Shown here: one piece after another, positions 54,604-63,556 of the stretch
Numbering within the stretch: position 1 is the first letter of the stretch
How the letters are laid out: every line of letters starts with the position of its first letter
DNA from: Sphingobium psychrophilum
GTDB lineage: Bacteria; Pseudomonadota; Alphaproteobacteria; Sphingomonadales; Sphingomonadaceae
DNA: 64,000 nt
Direction of reading: 5' to 3'
Assembly (NCBI RefSeq): GCF_012927105.1
Contig: NZ_JABBFV010000010.1
Span: 62,001 to 126,000 of the forward strand
Program-made: the position numbers and the translations under genes
Notes under the pieces: generated by a model
Databases searched by the model: none
Seen by the model: the letters and a program-made list of their open reading frames with translations, nothing else
Told to the model about the DNA's origin: nothing

Positions 54604-55533
54604 CTAATGCAGCGCGCTTTTCCTTGGCTCAAGCCGCGCCTTCTTCCGCTCGAAATTGATCTCGCTCACCACCACCGCTGCCACGATCAGCAGGCCGCCG
54701 ACCAGCGCCGTCGGCGGCAGTCTTTCGCCCGCGATCCGGCCGATGATCCCGGCCCAGACCGGCTCGCCGGCGTAGATCAGCGTCGCCCGCGTCGGCGACA
54801 CGGTGCGTTGCGCCCAGTTCATCACCAACTGGATCAGCGCCGTCATCGCGCCCAGGCCGCAAGCGCTCAACACCACCAGCCAGGAAAAGGGCGGCACGCT
54901 CTCGCCCGCCGGTCCCATGCAGGCGAAAGCGAGCAGGGCGGTCACCGCCAGTTGCACCACCGTCACCCGCGCGACATTCACGCTCCCAGCCCACAGGCTG
55001 ATGAAGATGATCTCCAAAGCGATCGCGACCGTGCTGAGCAGCGTCAGCAATTCCCCGGTTCCCAGCGCCAGCCCGTCCCTGGGCGCGGCGATCAGCAGCA
55101 GGCCGACAAATGCCAGCGCGACCCCGGCCCAACTCGCCAACCTGGGCCGCCGCCGCAGGATCACCCACTGAAGGATCGGCACCAACGGCACATAGGCTGC
55201 GGTGATGAAGGCCGACGTGCTGCTGCTGATCGTCTGCAAACCCCAGGTCTGGAGCGAATAGCCCACAAAAATGCCCAGCCCGATCACCAGTCCCGCCAAC
55301 AGTTCGCGCCGGGTCAGCCCGCGCAGCACCGGCAGGGCGAGCGGCAGCGTCAGCAGCGCGGCGGTCGCAAAGCGCAGGCCGACGAAGAAAAGCGGTCTGG
55401 TTTCGCGCATCGCATGATGCACGATCAGGAAAGTGCCGCCCCACAGGATCGTCACACCGATCAGCGCGAGTTCTGGGCGGCCGATCATCAGGCGGCTTTC
55501 TGCGGGCTTGTCGGATAGTTCGTTGTGCAACAT
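54604..55533 (-). CDS. DMT-superfamily transporter (EamA family)
   Basis: 309 aa from ATG 55533 (MLHNELSDKPAE), or 294 aa from ATG 55488 (MIGRPELALIGVT). Ten membrane segments, with LALIGVTILWGGTFLIVHHA and the late PVWAGIIGRIAGERL. The 55533 start sits on a putative operator, so the inner start may be the real one. Divergent from an XRE-cupin regulator, which probably controls export of an amino acid or related compound. Confidence 0.87.
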   Translation of the reverse strand: MLHNELSDKPAESRLMIGRPELALIGVTILWGGTFLIVHHAMRETRPLFFVGLRFATAALLTLPLALPVLRGLTRRELLAGLVIGLGIFVGYSLQTWGLQTISSSTSAFITAAYVPLVPILQWVILRRRPRLASWAGVALAFVGLLLIAAPRDGLALGTGELLTLLSTVAIALEIIFISLWAGSVNVARVTVVQLAVTALLAFACMGPAGESVPPFSWLVVLSACGLGAMTALIQLVMNWAQRTVSPTRATLIYAGEPVWAGIIGRIAGERLPPTALVGGLLIVAAVVVSEINFERKKARLEPRKSALH

Positions 55534-55568
55534 AATGCACAGCGTCCTATGAGCACTATATTGCACAG
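55524..55568. promoter_or_regulatory. candidate operator for the XRE-cupin regulator
   Basis: Inverted repeat TGTGCA (55524-55529), 6-base spacer, TGCACA (55536-55541), plus a third half-site TTGCACAG (55561-55568). It lies in the gap between the divergent transporter and regulator genes and overlaps their starts. Confidence 0.6.
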
Positions 55569-56139
55569 TCAAGACGCGCCAGCGCAGGATCAGCGCCCGG
55601 ACGTCCTCGCCCATGTCGCGGGCAATGTCCGCGCGCTGCGTACCGAACGCGGCTTCAGCCAGGATGGTCTGGCGGCGCAGGCCGGCGTCAGCCGCCGTAT
55701 GATCTCCGGCATCGAAAGCGGGGAGGCGAATGTCAGCCTGTCGACGCTCGACCGGCTGGCCCAGGCGCTGGGCGTCAGTTTCTCGCGCCTCGTTCGCCCG
55801 CCCGACATGCGCGACAACAGCCGGATCGACAGCTTGGCCTGGCGCGGGCAAAGCCTCGACAGCCGCGCTATCCTGCTCGGCACCGTGCCCGCCGCGCGGG
55901 AGGCAGAGCTATGGACCTGGTCGCTGGCCGCGGGGGAAACCTACTCCGCGCAAGCGGACGCCGCCGACTGGCATGAGATGCTCTTTGTCATGGAAGGCAT
56001 GCTAACGGTCGAAAGGGAAGGCGCCGACCCCCGGAAGGTGGTAGCCGGCGACTTCCTGATCTTCACCAGCGACCGGCCCTATTTCTTCGCGAATCACGAA
56101 TCAGGGCCGGTGCGGTTCGTCCGCAATGTAGTTTTTTAG
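55549..56139 (+). CDS. XRE-family regulator with C-terminal cupin domain
   Basis: 196 aa. The helix-turn-helix is QDGLAAQAGVSRRMISGIES (about 37-56); the C-terminal ~110 residues are a cupin sensor with DWHEMLFVMEGMLTVE. Such XRE-cupin proteins usually control a neighbouring transporter or metabolic gene in response to a small ligand. Start ATG 55549 (MSTILHSQDAPAQ). Divergent from the DMT transporter. Confidence 0.9.
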   Translation: MSTILHSQDAPAQDQRPDVLAHVAGNVRALRTERGFSQDGLAAQAGVSRRMISGIESGEANVSLSTLDRLAQALGVSFSRLVRPPDMRDNSRIDSLAWRGQSLDSRAILLGTVPAAREAELWTWSLAAGETYSAQADAADWHEMLFVMEGMLTVEREGADPRKVVAGDFLIFTSDRPYFFANHESGPVRFVRNVVF

Positions 56140-56163
56140 AGGGACGGTAGGCCCTCGCCCCCC

Positions 56164-56478
56164 TCACTCATTGCGCAGGTCGCTGCCCGCCTCTTCCAGC
56201 GATGCACCGACGTCACGTTTCGCTTCGCCCGCCTCGCGCTTGGCGTCGGCCGCGGCCTTGTCGGTCGCTGCGCCGATCTTGTCTGCGCCATGGTCGATCG
56301 CGCGGCCGGCATCGTCCAAGCCGTTGTCGATCTTTGCGCCGGCGCTGTCGACCGCATTGCTCACGTCGCTGCCGATGGCCGATCCGGCATTGTCCAGATT
56401 GTCCTGCGCCTTTTCCGAGCAGGCGGACAGGCCGGCGACGGACAGCAGGGCGGCGGCGGCGATAAGGGAAGTACGCAT
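56164..56478 (-). CDS. small lipoprotein with Ala/Asp-rich coiled helix
   Basis: 104 aa from ATG 56478. Lipoprotein signal MRTSLIAAAALLSVAGLSAC with lipobox LSAC (Cys20), then an 11-residue-like repeating Ala/Asp/Lys helix (DNAGSAIGSDVSNAVDSAG; KAAADAKREAGEAKRDV) resembling LEA-like or YtxH/Lpp-like stress proteins. GGAG upstream of the start. The function is unknown; an envelope-stress or desiccation role is a guess. Confidence 0.75.
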   Translation of the reverse strand: MRTSLIAAAALLSVAGLSACSEKAQDNLDNAGSAIGSDVSNAVDSAGAKIDNGLDDAGRAIDHGADKIGAATDKAAADAKREAGEAKRDVGASLEEAGSDLRNE

Positions 56479-56548
56479 TGTGGCTCCTCTAGCCATTAAA
56501 AGGAGCGAGATAAGCGCAGGAGGCGGCAGAAGGTTTCCCGGCCAGTGC

Positions 56549-57064
56549 TTATCCGCCGCGCAAACCGAACACCATCGACCGGTCAGCTTCTGGGATCAGC
56601 CCTTCCAGCACGCGCCAGAATCCAGTGACCGACCCCTGTCCCGCCTGCGCATAGGCCGTCGCCATCTTCTCGCGCAGCGCGCGGAATAGCTCCGCCTCCA
56701 GCGCCTTGCCCGACGGGCTGAGTCGCAGCAATTTTTGCCGGCGGTCGCTCGCGCCCGCCCGCGTCTCGATATAGCCGCGCTCGACCAGGTCGCCCAGCAC
56801 CCGGCCCAGCGATTGCTTGGTGATCGCCAGCAATCGCAGCAAATCCTTGACCGTCAGGTCCGGCTGGCGCGAAATGAAGTAGAGCGCGCGATGATGCGCC
56901 CGGCCCAGCCCCTGCGCCGACAGGCTCTCGTCGATCGACCGGGTCAGCGCGGAATAACCGAAATAGAGCATCTCGATTCCGCGCCTGATCTCATCCTCGC
57001 GCAGGAAGAGGGGGGAGGCGGGAGAGATGGGGGCGGGCGAGGCGGGGGAACTGGAAACCGACAT
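56549..57064 (-). CDS. MarR family transcriptional regulator
   Basis: 171 aa winged-helix regulator. After a Ser/Pro-rich N-terminal tail (residues 1-20), the wHTH includes LTVKDLLRLLAITKQSLGRV and the wing AGASDRRQKLLRLSPSG. The target is not clear; the gene is followed by a lipoprotein gene on the same strand (70 bases). Confidence 0.9.
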   Translation of the reverse strand: MSVSSSPASPAPISPASPLFLREDEIRRGIEMLYFGYSALTRSIDESLSAQGLGRAHHRALYFISRQPDLTVKDLLRLLAITKQSLGRVLGDLVERGYIETRAGASDRRQKLLRLSPSGKALEAELFRALREKMATAYAQAGQGSVTGFWRVLEGLIPEADRSMVFGLRGG

Positions 57065-57186
57065 GAAGGGGTGTGATCCGGCAAAGTGACAAAGCGCATA
57101 GTGGCGTCACGAAACTAGCATGACTAGGCTTTCCTTTCGCCGATGACACGTTATATGGCGGTCCGCGCCGATATGATCGGCTCTGC

Positions 57187-57261
57187 TGGGGCGTCGCCAA
57201 GTGGTAAGGCAGCGGCTTTTGATGCCGCCATTCGCAGGTTCGAATCCTGCCGCCCCAGCCA
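57187..57261 (+). tRNA. tRNA-Gln (TTG)
   Basis: TGGGGCG acceptor start, D-arm, anticodon stem-loop CGGCTTTTGATGCCG with anticodon TTG, T-arm GCAGGTTCGAATCCTGC, acceptor CGCCCCA and encoded GCCA. Arms pair throughout. No integrase follows, so it is not an obvious island attachment site. Confidence 0.96.
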
Positions 57262-57434
57262 ATTTCCTTCCAAAATTGAAAAGTTAGCTTTGCGTCGTCG
57301 CGAAATCGGTCGATCTGATGCCCGCGATCTCGGCCGCCTGTCCGACAAGATGTCCTAGGGCCAAACGCGCAAGGTTGGCGCTTCTCCCTGACCCGGCCCG
57401 CGGCTAAAGCCGGGAGTCAAAGCAGGAGCAGCGC

Positions 57435-58427
57435 ATGGATCAACCGCCCGCCATCACGATCGCCGACATCATCGACGCCGCTCGCGTCATCGCCCCCGCG
57501 GCGGTGCGCACGCCGCTCTTGGAAAATCACGCACTCAACGACCGGCTGGGCCGTCGCGTCCTCATCAAGTTCGAAGGGGCGCAGCGCACCGGATCGTTCA
57601 AGTTTCGCGGCGCGTATAACCGTCTCGCACGCCTTGATGCGCAGCAGCGGGCGGCGGGCGTCGTCGCCTGGTCGTCGGGCAATCATGCCCAGGGCGTAGC
57701 CGCCGCCGCGCAATTGCTCGCGATGCCGGCGACCATCGTGATGCCCGCCGATGCGCCCGCGATCAAGCTGGCCAACACCCGCGCGCTGGGGGCGGAGATC
57801 GTCACCTATGACCGCCATACCGAAAGCCGGGAGGAGATTGCGACCGCTCTGGCGCACAGCCGCGGCGCGACCTTGGTGCCCTCGTTCGACGATCCCTTCA
57901 TCATCGCAGGGCAGGGGACGGCGGGGCTCGAAATCCTCGATCAGGCGGCAGAAGCGGGCACCGGCATCGGCCAGATCCTCGTCTGTTGCGGCGGCGGTGG
58001 ACTGACGGCGGGTATCGCGACGGCAGTTAAGGCACGCGCCCCGGCAATCGCCCTCTATGCCGTCGAACCCGCCGGGTTCGATGACACCGCCCGCTCGCTC
58101 GCCAGCGGTATTCGCGAAAGCATCGCGCCCGACGCCCGCAGCATCTGCGACGCGCTGATGTCGCCCAGCCCCGGCGCGATCACCTTCTCCATCAACCAAG
58201 CGCTGCTGACGGGCGGCCTCGTCGTCAGCGACGATCAGGTGCGCGATGCGATGCGCTTCGCCTTTGCCACGCTCAAGCTGGTGGTGGAGCCAGGCGGGGC
58301 AGTCGCACTGGCGGCGATGCTGAGCGATCTTGCGCCGCCCTGCGACGGCGCGAGCGTCATTGTCCTGTCCGGCAGCAACGTCGATCCCGCCGCCTATGCC
58401 GCTATTATCGGCGGAGCCGCCGCATGA
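57435..58427 (+). CDS. PLP-dependent threonine/serine dehydratase-like enzyme
   Basis: 330 aa fold-type II PLP enzyme. The Schiff-base lysine is Lys56 in RTGSFKFRGAYNRL; the PLP phosphate loop is CCGGGGLTAGI. It is the short form without an ACT domain, as in catabolic threonine dehydratase, serine racemase or hydroxyaspartate dehydratase, which cannot be separated by eye. Its stop overlaps the LysR start (ATGA at 58424), linking it to the catabolic cluster. The 173 bases before it (57262-57434) hold no gene. Confidence 0.88.
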   Translation: MDQPPAITIADIIDAARVIAPAAVRTPLLENHALNDRLGRRVLIKFEGAQRTGSFKFRGAYNRLARLDAQQRAAGVVAWSSGNHAQGVAAAAQLLAMPATIVMPADAPAIKLANTRALGAEIVTYDRHTESREEIATALAHSRGATLVPSFDDPFIIAGQGTAGLEILDQAAEAGTGIGQILVCCGGGGLTAGIATAVKARAPAIALYAVEPAGFDDTARSLASGIRESIAPDARSICDALMSPSPGAITFSINQALLTGGLVVSDDQVRDAMRFAFATLKLVVEPGGAVALAAMLSDLAPPCDGASVIVLSGSNVDPAAYAAIIGGAAA

Positions 58428-59320
58428 TCGACCCGCGCGCGATCCGCACCTTCCTGGCGGTGTGCCGCGCCAACAGCATCAGTGGGGGCGCGCGGGCGCT
58501 CAACATCTCGCAACCGTCCGTATCGAACGCCATTGCCCTGCTGGAGCAATCGCTCGGCGTCTCCCTGTTCGAACGCTCGCGCAGCGGCATCCTGCTTACG
58601 CCCGAAGGGCAAGCGCTGCTCCGTCGTGCCGAAGCGATGGACAGCCTGCTCGCCGATGTGCAGGCGGAGGTGCAGCTCGCCAGCCGGGGCATCACCGGGC
58701 CGCTCCGCGTCGGCGGTACGCCCGGCGCGCTGGTCAGCCTGCTGCCAGACGCGGTGCGGCGGCTGGAGGCGCGGATCGGTCGGTTTGCCCTGCATGTGGT
58801 CGAACGGCCAGACCACGACCTCGCCGCCATGCTTCACCGCGGCGAGATCGAACTGGCTTTCGTCACCACCGGCATCGACGAACCGTCGGAGGGTATCGAG
58901 GAACGCACCTTTTCCCGCGACCCCTTCGCCCTGATCGTGGGCAAGCAGAATGACCATCTGCCCGCCAGCCTGTCTTTGCGCGACACCGTGCTGATGCGCT
59001 GGGTCTTGCCCGAAGCGCGCGGCGCGTTCCGTCGTCAGGTCGATGCGCTGTTCATGGCGGCCGACATTCCGGTGCCGCAGGATATCATCCGTTGCGACTC
59101 CCTGCTCACTACCAAGGCGATGGTGCGGGGCAGCCAGCGCGTCACCATATTGCCGATGCAAGTGGCTTCGGCGGAACTGTCGATCGGCGTGCTGCGTGCC
59201 ATCACGATTGCAGAAGCCGCCTTTCCGCGCAGCATCGGCGTGCGGATGCTGGCGGGCGGGCGGTTGTCGCGCTTGGGCGAGGCCTTGCTGGACGTGCTTA
59301 TCCATAGCTCCAAGCTATGA
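58424..59320 (+). CDS. LysR family transcriptional regulator
   Basis: 298 aa. N-terminal wHTH: AIRTFLAVCRANSISGGARA and LNISQPSVSNAIALLEQSLG; C-terminal substrate-binding domain from about residue 90. LysR proteins typically activate a neighbouring catabolic operon on binding an intermediate. It is translationally coupled to the upstream dehydratase and followed after 81 bases by the amidohydrolase gene. Confidence 0.92.
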   Translation: MIDPRAIRTFLAVCRANSISGGARALNISQPSVSNAIALLEQSLGVSLFERSRSGILLTPEGQALLRRAEAMDSLLADVQAEVQLASRGITGPLRVGGTPGALVSLLPDAVRRLEARIGRFALHVVERPDHDLAAMLHRGEIELAFVTTGIDEPSEGIEERTFSRDPFALIVGKQNDHLPASLSLRDTVLMRWVLPEARGAFRRQVDALFMAADIPVPQDIIRCDSLLTTKAMVRGSQRVTILPMQVASAELSIGVLRAITIAEAAFPRSIGVRMLAGGRLSRLGEALLDVLIHSSKL

Positions 59321-59365
59321 CGTTCGAAAAAATCATTATTTTTCTTTGGGGATTTGGCGGCGCAT

Positions 59366-59386
59366 AAGCTGTCCCAACAAGAGCTT
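59366..59386 (+). promoter_or_regulatory. candidate LysR-type box
   Basis: AAGCT (59366-59370), 11 bases, AGCTT (59382-59386): a T-N11-A dyad, the core of LysR-type sites. It lies between the LysR gene and the catabolic operon. Its closeness to the next start codon (15 bases) is unusual for an activator site, so it may instead repress or be coincidental. The AT-rich stretch at 59325-59355 could be the promoter. Confidence 0.35.
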
Positions 59387-59401
59387 TCGGGAGAGACCAT
59401 C

Positions 59402-60637
59402 GTGCGGCACATCATCCGCAACATCGCAATTTTCGACGGGACGGGCAGCGGCCTGGTCGCCGGAGCGGTGGTCGTAGAGAACGACAGGATCGCGGCCGTC
59501 CTGCATGACGCAGCCGCGATCGCTGCGATCGAAGCGGACAATGTGATCGACGGTCAGGGTGGCACGCTGATGCCCGGCATGGTCGATTCCCATACCCATC
59601 TGACCTGGGGCAGCTCGGTCGAGAAAATCTACCACCAGTTCATCCTGCCGCCCGAAGAGCTGAAGGTCGCCGCCTGGCGCAATGCCCGCGTGCTCCTCGA
59701 CCATGGCTTTACCAGCCTCTATTCGGCCGGTGCGCTGGGCGACCAGATCGAACCCGAACTGGCCCGCGCGATCGAAGCGGGCGAAACGCCCGGCCCACGC
59801 CTCGTCCCCTCGACGTTGGAGCGCAGCCCGGAAGGCGAGGAGGGCGTAGAAACCGGCGATGTGTTCAACGGACGCGGTCCTGATGCCATGCGCGCCTTCG
59901 TCGCCTATTGCGCAGCGGAGGGTGTGAAGTCGCTGAAGCTCGTCATCTCCGGCGAAGATGCGCTCAAGCCCGGATCTTCGGGTGATATTCTCTACACGGA
60001 CGAGGAAATGCTGGCGGCGGGCGAAGCGGCGAAGGAAGCAGGCCTGTGGATCGCCACCCACGCCTATTCGCCCCGCGCGATCGAACTCGCGCTCGAAGCG
60101 GGTGCGCGCATCCTCTATCATTGCTCCTTCGCCGACGATGCCGCGATCGACGCGATGGCCGCGAAGAAGCACGAGATTTTCTACGCGCCCGGCCCCGGCG
60201 TCTCGGTCGCCGCACTGGAAGCATCGCCGCCACCGCATATCAACATGACGTCCATGAAGGCGAGCGCAGCCGAGCGGCTGGAACTGGAAAAGGCCCTGGT
60301 GCCCAAGCTCAAGGCGCGGGGCGTGCGCATCCTGCCGGGCGGCGACTATGGTTTTCCCTTCAATCCCCATGGCCGCAACGCCCGCGATCTGGAGCATTTC
60401 GTCACATATTATGGCTTCACCCCGGCCGAGGCGCTGAGCGCCGCGACCATGCTGGGCGGACAGCTAATGGGACAGCAAGTTGGACGGGTGAAGCCGGGCT
60501 ATCTGGCCGACCTGCTGCTGGTCGATGGCGATCCGACCCAGGACGTCCGCATCCTGCAGGACGCCAATAATATCAAGATGATCATGCTGGGCGGGCGGAT
60601 GCATAAATCCCCCGCAGCGCAGCCCGTGACCGCCTGA
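59402..60637 (+). CDS. amidohydrolase family protein (imidazolonepropionase-like)
   Basis: 411 aa metal-dependent hydrolase. The H-x-H metal site is VDSHTHLTWG (near residue 65), then a Lys segment (KSLKLVISGED), HAYSPRAIELALEAG and ILPGGDYGFPFNPHGRNA. GTG 59402 is chosen because GGGAGAGA lies 6 bases upstream; a TTG at 59354 is possible. The substrate may be an amide, lactam or lactone within the cluster's pathway. The FAD monooxygenase gene follows 16 bases later. Confidence 0.87.
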   Translation: MRHIIRNIAIFDGTGSGLVAGAVVVENDRIAAVLHDAAAIAAIEADNVIDGQGGTLMPGMVDSHTHLTWGSSVEKIYHQFILPPEELKVAAWRNARVLLDHGFTSLYSAGALGDQIEPELARAIEAGETPGPRLVPSTLERSPEGEEGVETGDVFNGRGPDAMRAFVAYCAAEGVKSLKLVISGEDALKPGSSGDILYTDEEMLAAGEAAKEAGLWIATHAYSPRAIELALEAGARILYHCSFADDAAIDAMAAKKHEIFYAPGPGVSVAALEASPPPHINMTSMKASAAERLELEKALVPKLKARGVRILPGGDYGFPFNPHGRNARDLEHFVTYYGFTPAEALSAATMLGGQLMGQQVGRVKPGYLADLLLVDGDPTQDVRILQDANNIKMIMLGGRMHKSPAAQPVTA

Positions 60638-60653
60638 CCGGAAAGACGCCACC

Positions 60654-62153
60654 ATGTTCGACGTTGCGATCATCGGCTGCGGGCCGGTAGGGGCCTTTGC
60701 GGCCAATCTCCTTGGGAAATCCGGCCTCTCGGTCCTGGTGATCGAGCAGGAGGCAAACCCCTATCCGCTGCCCCGCGCGGTCCATCTGGATCATGAAATG
60801 ATGCGCCTGTTCCAGTCGGCCGGCGTGATCGACCGGGTCGCAGGCGACATGCGCGATACCGAAGGGCATCTGCACGTTGGCGCCGACCATGGCGTCATCC
60901 GCTACATGGGCACGGTCGGCCGGGCACGGCCGTTCAGCTGGTCGAACGACTATTTCTTTTACCAGCCCGAACTGGAAAATCACCTGCGCGACGCGCTGGC
61001 CGAATATTCCAATATAATAGTCCAACTCGGTGTCGCATTCGAAGGGCTGGACCAGGACGAAAGCGGCGTCACTTTGCGGCTGTCCGAAGGTCGGACGCAG
61101 CAGGCCCGCTACGTCATCGCCTGCGACGGATCGCGCAGCGCGGTGCGCAAGGCGCTGGGCATCAAGCTTGATGATCTCGACTTCGAAGAACCCTGGCTGG
61201 TGGTCGATGCCGAAGTCGATGGCCCGGTCCGCTTCCCCGACCTGTGGGGCATCCCCGAAGACGCCGACCTGCAAAAGCTGTCGGTGATGATGTGCGATCC
61301 AAAGCGTCCCGCGACGATCGTGCCAGGACGGGGCAACCATCGGCGCTGGGAATTCATGCTGCTGCCGGGCGAAGACGACCAGGCGATGATGGAGCCGGAT
61401 GCGGTCGCGGCCCTTGTCGAACCCTATCTCTCCGGGGTGCCTCACAGCATCGTGCGTGCGGCGACCTATCGTTTCCATGGTCTGATCGCCGAGCGGTGGC
61501 GGATGGGCGGCGTCTTCCTGGCCGGCGACGCCGCGCACCAGACGCCGCCCTTTTTCGGCCAGGGCATGTGCCATGGGCTGCGCGATGTCGCCAATCTGGC
61601 GTGGAAGCTGGAACTGGTGCTGAAGGGCCGCGCCCCCGATGCGCTGCTCGACACCTATCAGCCCGAACGCGATCCCCATGTCCGCGCCGTCATCTCCGCC
61701 GCTGTCGGCGCTGGGCGCTATATCTGCATGCTCGATCCGCAAGCCGCCGGCGGGCGCGACGTCCAGATGCGCGAAGCCGCCAAGGGCGCGCAGCATGGCA
61801 CCGCCGCTGACCTGATCCCCGCCATCGCAACCGGCATCGTCGCTGTCGGCACAACAGGCGCGGGCGAACGCTTCATCCAGCCGAGGGTTGGCGAGCGGCT
61901 GCTCGATGATGTCACCGGCCAAGGCTGGCGTCTCTTCAGCCGGACCCCAGTTGAGGGCGGCGACGTAACCGTCATCGATCTGGCTGGTCTGAACGATAGC
62001 GGCGCGATCGCCGCCTGGTTGGCCGATCGCAACGCCGACGCCGTATTGGTCCGCCCGGACCATTATGTCTTCGGCACTGGCAAGCCATCTGATCTCATCA
62101 CCCGCCGCGACGCGCTGATCGCTGGCCGCGCCCATCAGGAGATCGCCGCATGA
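60654..62153 (+). CDS. MhpA-like FAD-dependent aromatic hydroxylase
   Basis: 499 aa group A flavin monooxygenase. FAD motifs: GCGPVGAFAANLLGKSG (GxGxxG, about 9-25), CDGSRSAVRKALG (DG motif), and GDAAHQTPPFFGQGMCHGLRD (about 289-309). Closest recognised family is 3-(3-hydroxyphenyl)propionate hydroxylase (MhpA), which adds a second OH ortho to a phenol to give a catechol. Its stop overlaps the next gene's ATG (62150). Combined with the extradiol dioxygenase downstream, this suggests hydroxylation then ring cleavage. Confidence 0.9.
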   Translation: MFDVAIIGCGPVGAFAANLLGKSGLSVLVIEQEANPYPLPRAVHLDHEMMRLFQSAGVIDRVAGDMRDTEGHLHVGADHGVIRYMGTVGRARPFSWSNDYFFYQPELENHLRDALAEYSNIIVQLGVAFEGLDQDESGVTLRLSEGRTQQARYVIACDGSRSAVRKALGIKLDDLDFEEPWLVVDAEVDGPVRFPDLWGIPEDADLQKLSVMMCDPKRPATIVPGRGNHRRWEFMLLPGEDDQAMMEPDAVAALVEPYLSGVPHSIVRAATYRFHGLIAERWRMGGVFLAGDAAHQTPPFFGQGMCHGLRDVANLAWKLELVLKGRAPDALLDTYQPERDPHVRAVISAAVGAGRYICMLDPQAAGGRDVQMREAAKGAQHGTAADLIPAIATGIVAVGTTGAGERFIQPRVGERLLDDVTGQGWRLFSRTPVEGGDVTVIDLAGLNDSGAIAAWLADRNADAVLVRPDHYVFGTGKPSDLITRRDALIAGRAHQEIAA

Positions 62154-62581
62154 GCCTGACCCTCGCCCAGGCACGCGCGATCATCGACGCCGCGCTCGAC
62201 AAGGCCCGCGCCGACGGTGCCCAGCCGCTCGCCGTGGTCGTGCTGGACGCCGGCGCACACCCTGTCGCGACCGTCCGCGAGGATGGCGCCAGCCTGTTCC
62301 GTTTCGACATCGCGAAGGCCAAAGCCTCGGGCGCACTGGGGATGGGGGCGGACACGCGCGTTCTCGCCGCGCGCGCCGCCTCTAACCCGGTTTTCTTTCA
62401 GAGCGTCGTCGCCGCTACCGGCGGTCGGCTCGCTTTGTCCCCCGGCGGCGTCCTGATCCGTGACGTGGAAGGCGCGGTGATGGGTGCCGTCGGGATCAGC
62501 GGCGACACCGGCGATTGCGACGAAGCCTGCGCCATCTCGGGCATTCTCGCCGCCGGCCTTTTTCACGGAGACGTAAAATGA
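62150..62581 (+). CDS. GlcG/HbpS family (heme-binding-like) protein
   Basis: 143 aa protein of the GlcG/HbpS family: LTLAQARAIIDAALDKARA start, PLAVVVLDAGAHPVA, and GGVLIRDVEGAVMGAVGISGDTGDCDEACA. Members are often found in catabolic operons (glycolate, aromatic, propanediol) as accessory proteins; some bind heme. The exact role is unclear. Coupled by four-base overlaps to both neighbours. Confidence 0.9.
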   Translation: MSLTLAQARAIIDAALDKARADGAQPLAVVVLDAGAHPVATVREDGASLFRFDIAKAKASGALGMGADTRVLAARAASNPVFFQSVVAATGGRLALSPGGVLIRDVEGAVMGAVGISGDTGDCDEACAISGILAAGLFHGDVK

Positions 62582-63468
62582 AACTGCGCAGCATCGAACT
62601 GGCGCTGCCGGGCGCGGCGGATGCCGCCGCCTTCCTGACCGATATCTGGGGCATGGCCCCCGCGGACGTGGTCGGCAACATCCATTATCTGCGCGGATCG
62701 GGCAGCTATCCCTATCTGATCGCGCTGGAGGAATCGGCCGACAGCTATGTCCGCTCGACCACCTTCGTCTGCACCGCCGATCGGCTGGCGCAGTTGAAGC
62801 GCAGCGTCGCCGAAGCCGGCCTGACCGCCGCGCCCGTCACCTCCGATGATCTGGGGGGCGGTCATGGCATCATCGTGGAACTGGCCGAGGGCGAATTGTT
62901 GCGCTTTCTGGTCGACGCAGCAGAAGTCGCGCCGATCGAGGGGCATGATCTGCCGGTCAAGCTGACCCATGTCGTGTTCAACAGCGCCGACGCGGAAATG
63001 ACCGGCCATCTGGTCGAGGACGCGCTGGGCTTCCGCGTGTCGGATCGGACCAAGGGCATGGTGTTCGTGCGCTGCAACGATTCGCACCACAGCACAGCCT
63101 TCGCCCGCGCGGGCTTTGCATCGCTCAACCATATCGCCTTCGAGATGGAGGATATGGACGCGGTGATGCGCGGCATCGGCCGTCTGCGCGATCAGGATAT
63201 GGCGCCGGCCTGGGGACCGGGCCGCCATGGCCCCGGCGCCAATGTGTTCGCTTATTTCATCGCCCCTTTTGGTCCGGTGATCGAATTTTCGACCGCCGTG
63301 AACAAGGTGCCCGACGACTATCAGGCCGGTGCGCCTGAAGACTGGACCTGGCCCGCCAAGCGGATCGACCAGTGGGGCATGTCCGACAAGGATTTCGACG
63401 GCTTGCGCGCCGCCGAAGAGAAATTCCGCCACCGCCGAAACTGGGAAGCCGCGCCGCTTGACGCTTGA
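62578..63468 (+). CDS. type I extradiol ring-cleavage dioxygenase (VOC family)
   Basis: 296 aa from ATG 62578 (MKLRSIELALPGAAD). Two VOC modules. The active C-terminal module holds the iron ligands: His in LTHVVFNS, His in LNHIAFEMED and Glu in VIEFSTAV. The second-shell GPGRHGPGANVFAYF matches the BphC/catechol 2,3-dioxygenase signature, and HHSTAF has a likely catalytic His. It should open a catechol ring next to the diol. The catechol is presumably the product of the upstream hydroxylase. Confidence 0.88.
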   Translation: MKLRSIELALPGAADAAAFLTDIWGMAPADVVGNIHYLRGSGSYPYLIALEESADSYVRSTTFVCTADRLAQLKRSVAEAGLTAAPVTSDDLGGGHGIIVELAEGELLRFLVDAAEVAPIEGHDLPVKLTHVVFNSADAEMTGHLVEDALGFRVSDRTKGMVFVRCNDSHHSTAFARAGFASLNHIAFEMEDMDAVMRGIGRLRDQDMAPAWGPGRHGPGANVFAYFIAPFGPVIEFSTAVNKVPDDYQAGAPEDWTWPAKRIDQWGMSDKDFDGLRAAEEKFRHRRNWEAAPLDA

Positions 63469-63556
63469 CCGCCGGACCGCGCTCGCCGCGATCGGCGGCG
63501 TGCTGCTCGGCACGACAGGATTGAAGGCCGCCCCGCGCGGCAGAGGAGACAGAGAC

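Noticed and set aside
57187-57434. tRNA-Gln as an integration site for an island carrying the catabolic cluster
   Set aside because: No integrase and no repeat of the tRNA 3' end was seen within the window; the genes downstream have ordinary composition.
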